Assembly: GCF_921293095.1 (NCBI RefSeq)
Contig: NC_060249.1
Span: 83,401,907 to 83,465,906, forward strand
Length of the DNA: 64,000 nt
Direction of reading: 5' to 3'
Source of the DNA: Ischnura elegans
Taxonomy: Eukaryota; Arthropoda; Insecta; Odonata; Coenagrionidae
A model generated the notes under the pieces. That model made no database searches. It was not told the origin of the DNA and saw only the letters and a program-made list of their open reading frames with translations. This document shows, piece by piece, positions 46,441-64,000 of the stretch; within the stretch, counting starts at the first letter, position 1, and every line of letters starts with the position of its first letter. Made by a program: the position numbers and the translations under genes.

Positions 46441-47602
46441 GAGTGGACTTAAAAGTGCTCAACCGTTTTTATTCTTGTAGTTAAGTGCATTCCAACGGAT
46501 GCCCTTTTTTTTAAAAAAAAAAAAGATGGTGACACTATCATACAACTTGATGCACATGTGCAAGTGGTTAAACACCTGATGAAATTTTGATGTACATTGT
46601 GATACTTCTCACCAGGTGTCTTCAAGGAATTAATTATATTACCCATGCTGTTAAATTCTTACGTTAATAACCTTTTGGCATGTGATGATATAAATAACAT
46701 GCATTTGCAAATTCGTGGATGAATTGATTACAACATCGTTTAAATATCTCCATTGTGGTCATTGCCAGTAGGTACTGGTGGAATTTAAATGCAGAAGATG
46801 ATATTCAGCATCATATCCGAGTGTCTCTGTAATCTCATCTGTACACTGATTTTCAATTTATTTCATAGTTGTGGCTACTATTGTTTTCTGTATAAACAAT
46901 TTCTTAAAGGTATTGTGAGCTTAATTTTGCAATCCTCACAAAGCCCAACATTGGTAAATGTTTATCTTAAACCAGTATTTCGGTGATTAAAGTTTTTCAT
47001 AGTAAAAATGTAGAGTGAGATATTGCTTTTTTTTAGATTAGCTTGGGCAGCTTTAGGCAGCTTGCAGGGCATTATGAACACCTTGCGCATAACCTTAAAT
47101 CCTTATGCATGTATGACTGCTTTGCTTTTGTTATAAAGTCAGGGTAATTTTAAAATTTTGGACTGGAAATAAGGGAAAAGTCGAGGATTTGGCAATGGGA
47201 AGTTGATGTGAATTCTGCATACCACCAAGGCGCCATGGAAGGAAAAGAACCCCCTCCAAAACAAAGACCTTAATCTATTACAGGATAACTTAACACCTAT
47301 TATTCAAAGCTTGCGCAAGTGAATGAGCTTTTATTTGACAGATCATGATCTCTATATTTAATTTAAAGGTGGCACTCACAGTCAGAAATGCTTCAAACAA
47401 CTTCAGGCAATGAAGAAGCAACACCAGCCATTTTATAATCTCCAAGGGCTGTGGGAATACAAGCACCTAAAAGGAAATATTTTACCTTTCATTCCTTTTA
47501 GATCAAATGATGGATGCAGGACTATGAAATCATAACCTTGAAACCAATTTACTGCATTGATTAGGAACTTGCATTAATGCAATAATTTTAAATGCATATC
47601 CC
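46441..47602. other. convergent gap between THOC7 and ALKBH6
   Basis: Holds both 3' UTRs. ATTAAA at 46986-46991 could serve THOC7. TTTATT at 47330-47335 reads AATAAA on the minus strand and could serve ALKBH6. No other gene seen; the 65-codon frame at 46789-46986 is unsupported. Confidence 0.45.
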
Positions 47603-56764
<9,162 letters not shown>

Positions 56765-57344
56765 ATCCCAACGACAGCAATATCAGTTCTGTCATTCAAA
56801 AATTTCTGAACATAGCAGAATGAAAGAGCAATTTATTTATAATTGCGCTCAAGCCGAACGGGTCATTTGATCAACTTTTATCTTAATGATCGAATCATGT
56901 GTGGAACATAGCACAATGTTAAATATCCAAAATGGTGGTGAATATAGGTTTCTTATTATTCTATTAAATTTAATAAATTCACATAAACTGTAAATTAGAA
57001 CTTTGTTAGAAAAAATATTCATAAAACTGACTCTTTTCTCGGCAGAAAATGACCCGTTTCACCCGATTGATGCAAATCTCATGAACGAAATGATGCGATA
57101 GAACGATTAATGTCGATTTATACTAGACTATCGACATATCGAGCCGTCGATAGAGACAGATGAAACGCGCGTAACTACATAACTACTATGAATTTCAGTG
57201 AAGTCAGGAAAAAGTAGTTTATTTTTGTAACATTTTGTTCGGTCTACTGTCCCGGAATAACTGCTGTGTTTCAACAGTTTAAAGTCAGTGTTTAAATGTT
57301 TATGTCGTGTACGTTGTTGTGCTTGCTCGTCTCTTGGTTGCATT
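56765..57344. promoter_or_regulatory. bidirectional promoter region, ALKBH6 / KTI12
   Basis: The 580 bp between the start codons hold both promoters and 5' UTRs. TCGATAG occurs at 57147-57153 and, inverted, at 57128-57134, with ATATCGA between, the same motif found upstream of Artemis/THOC7. No TATA box seen at a sensible distance. Inferred from position and motif. Confidence 0.6.
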
Positions 57345-60300
57345 ATGCCGTTGGTGATTATTACTGGTCTCCCGAGCAGCGGAAAGACATCTCGTGCTAA
57401 TGAGCTGAAAACTTTCTTTGACAGCCAGAACAAAAATGTTCATATTGTTAGTGAAAGCGATGCCTTCGAGGGAACTGAAAAAAATTCTGTTTATAAGAGT
57501 TAGTTTCTCTACATCTGAGTGATGTAATATTTTTAAGCCAAATTGGAACTCAAAGCATTACTTATTATTTCAGATCCAGCAAAGGAAAAAGAAGTTAGAG
57601 GTATATTAAAGTCAAGAGCACAAAGGTACATACTTCCTCCTAATTGCAGAGTATCATGTTTGTTTTGAATGGCAGCATGAAGTCAATTTCTTTTCTTTGA
57701 CTTTTCAGACTTCTTGATGGAGACAGTGTGGTAATTCTCGACGCTGGAAATTATATTAAAGGTACAGCTGTAAGCAATTTCTTTGCGATAAGATAGACGT
57801 TTTAGGATTGAATCACTATTGTATTTTATTTATTACTTTTCAGGTTATCGTTATGAATTATACTGCATGTCAAAGGAATGTAAAACGACTCAAATTACAG
57901 TTCATTGTCAAACTGCTAGTGGCGAGGCTTGGTCTTGGAACCAGGAAAGGACTAACAATGCAGAAAAATACACCCAAGAAGTTCACGATGCATTAGTAAT
58001 GAGATACGAAGCTCCTGATAGTAGAAATCGATGGGATTCGCCGTTGTTTACTGTTCTGTCGGCCGACTGTTTGCCCACTACGGAAATAATGGAGTGTCTT
58101 TTCGAGAGGAAGGCTCCTCCACCAAATAAGTCTACTCAGTGTGTTAGTTTCGACTCGTTTAATTATTTTACTTTTATTCTTTAGTTACTTTTAAATACAT
58201 CGTATTAATATAGAAATATTTATTTTTACAGCAACCGATTTCCTCTACCAATTTCTTGTATGAAATGGATAAAATTACGCAAAACGTTGTCTCTGTGAGT
58301 ATATTATGTTACATATTTATTGTTTGTGGTTTAGTTACAGGTGTATGAGTGTGATATTTTTTCTGTTAAGCTCATACATATTTTATATGCAACATGCTAT
58401 CTATAATTAGAGTAATTAGAGATGAGCTGATGACAATAATTAGCTAATAGCAGGAATTCTTGTCTGCTTTCCCTCTGGGTCATATTTTCCATGACCAGCA
58501 TTTCGATGCTCTACTTCTGCAACATCATCGGGGCAGACGAATGTTGAACTGAGGTTCCAGTTGTATACCCTTGTCTGAGGGATCAGGTGCCACAGTATTG
58601 GTCTGTCACAGCCAATCCTGTGTTTGTTGTACGCCTTTGGTTCTTTAATGTCTTCAGGATAGGTTTCAATGCCTTCAACACAACCACACCATCTGATTTG
58701 GCAATGTAGAGATTTGAACACAAACCTCAACATATCGATAGGTTCATGAAGGAAATAATTAAAATTTTATTGGAAAAGAAGGATTACAATCAGGGCTCAG
58801 GCTGTACTATCAATCAATTTATTAGTCGTTAAATGATATAAATCACAATAGACATCGTCAAAAATAAAAAAATATATTTATAATATACAATTACAAACAA
58901 TGAAGCGAATTACTACATAAAAAACAATGTAAAGTTCACTTATTAAAATAATAATTGGCCCATTAGTCACAAAGACCTGTGAAGTCCCCAGACATGTATT
59001 CTTCAAAAGAATATAGGGGTTTCCTACGCAACCATTTCTGGATCGTTTTTTTTTTATTATTAGTGTCTTTTAGTTTCACCTCTCTTGGCAGTATGTTGAA
59101 TGCCTTAATAGCCATATTTTTAAAATTGTTTTTGGACTTTGACAATCTATAGAAAGGTGTATCAAGGTCTTCTTTATGCCTGGTGTTGTGTGTGTGTACA
59201 TCAGACCTACTAGTCATAATTGTAAGGTTGTCTTTGGCAAATTTTAAAAGCTCAAATATATAAAGAGAATACACAGTCATAATTCCTGACTGGAGGAAAA
59301 AAGGCTTGCAGTGGTCCATATGCTTTAGATTGAAAAGTGACCTTATTGCTTTCTTTTGTAGCAATAGTACCTTATTTGCATTGGGAGCATTCGACTATTG
59401 ACTACACCCTACCCATAACCTGGCCAAATATCTCACCAGTAATTTGGGTCCATATGTAGGTTCCAGTATACACCACATTAATAACTTAGATGAATTCTTG
59501 AAGATGCTTTGTGATATTTGCCTAGAGAAAAGAGACATTCTCGTTAGCCTAGACCTTAGTTGTGTCATTATTCACACCATTGCTGCTGGCAGGTACACTG
59601 TGTCCTGAGCATCGGATTCAACAGCAGAAAAGAGACACTATTTCGCCAATTACTCACCTCCACCTATTTCTTATGCCATGGTGGAAAAAATCAATACAAA
59701 GCTCATTGGCATCTGAATATGGCCAGCTCAGAAACTTCTTGAAGAGCTCTCCCTTCTTAAACTTTGTAAACTTACTGTTCTCAAGCAACCGGGAATTTTT
59801 AAATTATTATGAATTTCACTCTGCAATTTTCAGGTGGTTTTCTAAGTATGTCAGTAATTTCCATCTGTCCAGAATTTTCTCTGCACCTTCCCACTTGAGA
59901 TTTCTTGCTCAAATGATTTTCTACTCCTGCTTGGCCTGTTCAATCTGCGACTCCTTCAATGTATTAGTAATCTCCCCCATGACCTAATGCCCTATCCTGA
60001 ATCTGGCACCTCTTATCTATGTGCCCTGCATCCTCTGCGTGTGGTGGTTTTCCATTGCCTTCCCAAAGCAAAAAGCATTTTAATTCAAGAATTTGGTTGA
60101 TTTCCTTCTTTTCTTGTTTATTCTCTACCTACATTATTGTCTGACATGCTAGGTGTTGCAGAAAACATCTTTGGATTGTATTTTTGTATGGTTGCATTAA
60201 ATTCATGTCAGTGTCATTTTTAAAAAATGGAGAGAACTCTATTTGCTTTTATTTTTGCATTTACCTGTTGTAGAGTCCTTCTGGGGCATCAGAGTAACTG

Positions 60301-60628
60301 AACCCAGATGGTTTCCCAAGTTATTGATAGATGGGGATGTGGTGTTCATGATTTCTCTAACCTTGCATATCTAATCAGCCTCCCACCTTGCTATCTATCT
60401 TTTCAGGAAATTCTGTCTGCATATAAAATTGGAGCAGAGAGCAACATCAAGATTAAAGGCAGTTCCATTGATTTTTCATCCCCTGGTGGTGTCCTTTCCG
60501 CTCCCCAGTTAGCTAGGTTAAGGAGACAATTTCTATCATACACCAAGATGAATCCTCCGCGGGATGAAGACATCTCTGCCATCCCTGTTCATTTTGTACA
60601 ATTCCTAAATCACAGAGTGTCTGAGTGA
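57345..60628 (+). CDS. KTI12: KTI12 Elongator-associated P-loop protein, six exons
   Basis: P-loop ATPase related to PSTK that supports Elongator in wobble-uridine modification of tRNA. Exons: 57345-57498, 57574-57625, 57709-57761, 57844-58142, 58232-58294, 60407-60628; GT-AG, 843 nt, 280 residues. The start is MPLVIITGLPSSGKTSRANE with the P-loop at G8-T15; an upstream in-frame start at 57288 is not supported by the family. Then VVILDAGNYIKGYRYELYC (Walker B region), RYEAPDSRNRWDSPLF, FERKAPPPNKSTQ, and the C-terminal LARLRRQFLSYTKMNP. Two donors are GTTAGT rather than GTAAGT (after exons 1 and 4); the exon 4 end was chosen because only it keeps frame with exon 5. Shorter than yeast (313) and human (354), lacking their central insertion. 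Confidence 0.95.
58440..58740 (-). repeat. repeat with GATGA...CGAAA core
   Basis: On the minus strand GATGATGTTGC is followed by GCATCGAAATGC after a short spacer (about 58500-58532), again the GATGA-stem-GAAA order seen at 31900. The 97-codon minus frame here reads through the repeat and looks like translated repeat rather than a gene. KTI12 intron 5. Confidence 0.4.
58963..59364 (-). mobile_element. LINE 3' ORF end (CR1/Jockey-type), reversed in KTI12 intron
   Basis: 133 codons open to a stop: LQKKAIRSLFNLKHMDHCKP, TVYSLYIFELLKFAKDN, DVHTHNTRHKEDLDTPFYRL and IKAFNILPREVK. These are the ordered C-terminal motifs after the reverse transcriptase in CR1/Jockey-like LINEs (LQ-x-x-AIR, HNTR, FN-x-LP). 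The reverse transcriptase itself is absent. Minus strand, opposite to KTI12; the 3' tail would lie near 58760-58960. Confidence 0.8.
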
Positions 60629-60745
60629 TCTTACCTGTTTCAAGCTTCACTGAAGAAGTAAATGAACTGTGTGTAACATATGCTGTGTTAACTCAATGAG
60701 GCTCTCTAAAGGTCTCACAAATTTTTTAACAAAAATTTTATTCAT

Positions 60746-60751
60746 AATAAA
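60746..60751 (+). terminator. KTI12 polyadenylation signal
   Basis: AATAAA 118 bases after the KTI12 stop codon, followed by GT-rich sequence (GTGGTGGTGGTGTGTGG) at about 60801, which would suit a downstream element. Cleavage site inferred. Confidence 0.55.
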
Positions 60752-61308
60752 TTAATTTTAAGTATACTGTGGGGTGATTTCTTTACCTTTTTTATTTTTT
60801 GTGGTGGTGGTGTGTGGTGAATTATAATAAGAGGTTTGGTATATCTGAGTTGGAGCAAATTTCATTCTTGTTGGAATTGTTCAAAATCTTCCTCACATGC
60901 AGGTGGGCCGAATAGCCAAGTAATGATCCACGTAAGTAGTTTATTACCTTCCCACCTTATGAAGCTCCACAATCAGTTATGTATTCATTATTTTAACTCT
61001 TAGATGTTCTGATGAAGAATTTGAAAATAAACACAGTGAAAATTTCCTGATTGGTATCTTCAGGCCAATTTGAAAATGTGGACCATGACATGAATAAGTT
61101 TTGCATCTCAAGGCATTATGATAGGGTATTTGCTCAAGTTACTTTAAGCATTTGTCAGCTCAAGTGAGTTTAGAAATTAGCCAATTTCATCACCATTGTT
61201 GTATTTTCTCTTATGGCTGGGTTATGTTAGCTGTGGCTCTATCACTCCGCAAGTGAAGAGCCAGAATACCCTGCTTTGCATATTACACTATTCATAATTA
61301 ACCTATTA

Positions 61309-61898
61309 CAGTAGATGCCGGTTAATTGGGACATATCGGGACTTGTGCACTTCGCCCCAATTAAGCGGCTGCCCTAATTAGGCAAACTTACTCGTATATG
61401 GGTATAAAAACTTTGGAATGGTAGAAAGGAGACTAAAGAATGTTTATCATGCAACCTAAGTTTATTAAACTATTACTTTGATTAATAAATCAGGGAGTTT
61501 AGTTAAATTATTAAGAATTATGACAATTTAGTTAAAAATATTTCTCACAGCCTCGGGCCATGCTGAATGTCTTTTACTAATTGTAAGTCCTATTAAAGAA
61601 AAGTCCTATCCTCTTGCAGATAGTATAGCAGCAAGAGTTTACAAAATAGGGCAAAAATAGGAACATTTGTGAAAAATAAAAGTAAATCAAAGGAGGAAAA
61701 TATAAAAAAATAGTACCCTGAAAACAAACAATTTTAATTTCATCGCTAGTCTTAGAGTCTATGTCGCCCACTCATGGCCCAATAAAGTGGCATTCTGTCC
61801 CAATTAAGCAGAGAATACTCTGGGATATTCCTCTATTGGGTTCTGTTCTTTAAGATCTGCCCCAAGTAACCGGTGGACCCATTAAACGGAATCTAGTG
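61309..61898. mobile_element. Tigger/mariner-like MITE, TA target
   Basis: Starts CAGTAGATGCCGGTTAATTG and ends, in reverse, CACTAGATTCCGTTTAATGG, with TA at 61307-61308 and 61899-61900. Paired CCCCAATTAAGC-type blocks lie inside both ends. No transposase; the middle is AT-rich. Confidence 0.85.
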
Positions 61899-61900
61899 TA

Positions 61901-64000
61901 TTTAAAAAATAAAACACACACTAGCTGGTCTCAGAACTGCTTTTACCTATTGACTACTCAGCCTGACCTATCCATGATCATCAAATACTAAAATATGTAA
62001 TCCAGTGGAGTGAATAAGGGGGAGCCCCACCTGCCAAAATGAGGGCAATAAAGAAAAAAAATACATAGTATTATCCTCCATTTTGTTTAATGAATCATGC
62101 ATGAGGATCTATATACGCCACTCATATAATCCTTGACTGATTGGTATTCTCGTGAGCATGTAAGAGTACTTAAGTTGAGCATCCTCTGTGCAAGTTTTGT
62201 ATCATCAAACTACATATTTATAGGTATTGTTAACATCAGTATTTTCAGAGATAATTTTTTAATTTTATTTCATTCTCAAACCACCAGATACAGCTCTTAT
62301 CAGCCATTTTATACCGGGGTATTCACCAAATTTAACAAGTAAACGTACGCGAACAACCATGCCCTAGATCGGGAAACGTACCCAGGCGGGACTCGAACCC
62401 ACGACCTCTCGTTTGGCCGGTGAGGATGTTACCCCGCCGCCACTGAGGCCGGCAAACATAGTGGACCAAACATAATACTGCATTGCAAAAATCAAAACAG
62501 TTGCCTTCCCGTAATGTAATGAAGAAACATATCCCGTAGCAATCGTTATAATGCTAGTCAGATAAAAATTTCTTCACTCCGAATTCAATCTATATTCCTT
62601 TCATGACAATTTCAAGATATCCAAAGAATCCTCAAGGTTGCATTGAATCTGTGGATTTTCTACATTCTCAGCATTATATGTAGTAGCACTTAACAAGTTA
62701 CATATTAATAAATGCTTCTATGTATGCTTTCATATGAATTGCACGAAAAAGTAGTAATTGCCTAATATTATACCAAAAGAATTTTTTAAATCTCAAAAGG
62801 ATTTTAATGAATAAATAAAAAGGATATACTTAAGTTCTCATAAAAATTTATTTGTTTGCAATAATAATATAAAAAGATATTACAATCCGTATGTTTCTAC
62901 ATCTATGTACTATCTGACGTTTCTTCAGATTTTATGGCTTAAAGAAAAAACAGAATATAAAACTTATTTTGGTCAGTAATATATTTTAATTGAACATTTC
63001 CATGGACAGACACACAAATCATCACACATTCACCATAAGCATCACCAACATCAATGCATATTTCCTAAAGAAAATAAAATTCTCTCCAATGATATAAGAC
63101 ATCCATAATACTCTTGGAACTTTATGGAGCACAAAACACTAAAAATGGGCACAAAACGAAGAGCAACTTAAGCTCCCTGCTTCAACAAAACTATTAATAG
63201 GAAATATTAAAATGCAATGCTGGTCCCAGTAAATAAAATCAACATTTTTTAGAGAAGAGCAGTCAACAAAATGAAAACAAAAGGCTTAGTCTAAGAATAA
63301 ATATTATGAATATTTTTACATTTGACATATTTAGATCCCTTGGTAAAATGCAAAACATGCACTGGGTGGTGAAGTGTTTTTAAAAAAACTGAATTTAGAA
63401 TGACACCCTCATCTACGGTAACATTTTTTCTCGAATAAGATATCACAAATATAATAAATGAAATCCTTTGAGGAATACATACATAAGTATATTTTTACTG
63501 AACTTATTCTGGGGGAAAAACAGTTGACTAGATAAATGTTGCTCAACCAAAGCCATAGCTAGCAGGATGGGGTGAAGAGAATCATGCCTCCCCCACCCCA
63601 AAATTCTTGGGGTGCACATTCATTAGTGAAGCCCCAAAGAAATATAGCCTTGAGCTCAACATTAAAATAATTGAATTAAATGTAACTGAAGCATACATTT
63701 TGGTGCATATACATACGTCGGTATTAATGTAATAATAACTAATTGTACCACATCCTTTGGGAGCATAGAGTAAACTAAAAATAAAATTAACAAGAAAAAT
63801 ATTCCTCTAAATACAATATAACCACTAAATATGTATATATTTTTGTGCGTGTGGCATTTAAATAGACTGATACATAATTCCAGAATAATAAGAACCCTGT
63901 GGATACTGGTGATACACTATCAAGTCCTCACTAAGAAATATAAATTGATAAAAAGACAAGGGAGCTGCATTTATAAAAGACACTGACAATCTAAACATAC
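61901..64000. other. no gene recognised
   Basis: AT-rich, no ORF above 70 codons. Apart from the tRNA-like sequence at 62379-62455 I see no repeat ends. It could be a 3' UTR or intron of a gene lying beyond the window. Confidence 0.35.
62379..62455 (-). repeat. tRNA-like sequence, probably SINE head or tRNA relic
   Basis: The minus strand carries GGCCTCAGTGGCGG (A-box-like) and GGTTCGAGTCC (B box), at normal spacing for a tRNA gene. The anticodon arm would need an oversized loop and the acceptor arms do not pair, so a functional tRNA is unlikely. Not the same family as 48640-48720. Confidence 0.5.

Noticed and set aside
45904-46462. Antisense and alternate-frame ORFs of 98-163 codons
   Set aside because: They overlie THOC7 exon 4, whose GC- and purine-rich low-complexity sequence keeps other frames open. 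Their Ser/Pro/Leu runs are mirror products.
57288-57344. Upstream start for KTI12 adding 19 residues
   Set aside because: KTI12 proteins begin at MPLV before the P-loop; the extra Cys-rich residues have no family support and lie in the expected 5' UTR.
58143-58184. KTI12 exon 4 reading on to a stop at 58184
   Set aside because: A GTTAGT donor at 58143 joins in frame to exon 5 and continues the conserved protein; the read-through peptide is intronic.

Overview
This is arthropod, very probably insect, nuclear DNA: AT-rich, intron-rich, and packed with many families of small DNA transposons. The diagnostic host gene is a chitin-binding Rebers-Riddiford cuticle protein exon at 6434-6718. The other four host genes are conserved eukaryotic single-copy types, each with introns up to several kb and GT-AG splice sites that keep a continuous frame. 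The genus cannot be told from the sequence.

Layout. 1-6433 is repeat-rich and holds a local duplication whose two copies differ by MITE insertions. The cuticle exon follows at 6434-6718, then a hAT-type MITE. 7.5-17.4 kb holds LINE scraps and MITEs with no host gene seen. 17,492-42,208 (minus) is a ten-exon Artemis-like (DCLRE1C) DNA repair nuclease gene. Its introns carry a multi-level nest of Tigger/pogo-like transposons (18.2-24.4 kb), several hairpin repeats, a 3.0-kb transposon with ~635-bp terminal inverted repeats (30,589-33,599), a 1.8-kb GC-rich element (33,851-35,680) and a hAT MITE. 42,699-46,440 (plus) is THOC7, with a truncated LINE in intron 2 and a long low-complexity acidic C-terminal tail. 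47,603-56,764 (minus) is ALKBH6; its introns hold a GC-ended MITE and four DNA transposons with four different target-site signatures. 57,345-60,628 (plus) is KTI12, with a reversed LINE end in its last intron. 60.8-64 kb has one MITE, a tRNA-like sequence and no recognised gene.

The four complete genes form two head-to-head pairs: Artemis/THOC7, 490 bp apart, and ALKBH6/KTI12, 580 bp apart. THOC7 and ALKBH6 converge. Both shared upstream regions carry several TCGATAG motifs, resembling the insect DRE core-promoter element, so paired expression from bidirectional promoters is likely. The genes act in different processes: end-joining nuclease, mRNA export, AlkB-family dioxygenase, and Elongator-linked tRNA modification. 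Their proximity therefore looks like promoter sharing rather than a pathway cluster. I saw no operon, CRISPR array or clearly new gene system. The most informative features are the dated transposon insertions (nests and paralogous empty sites), the shared promoter motif, the long-TIR transposon, and dispersed hairpin repeats with a hammerhead-like core.
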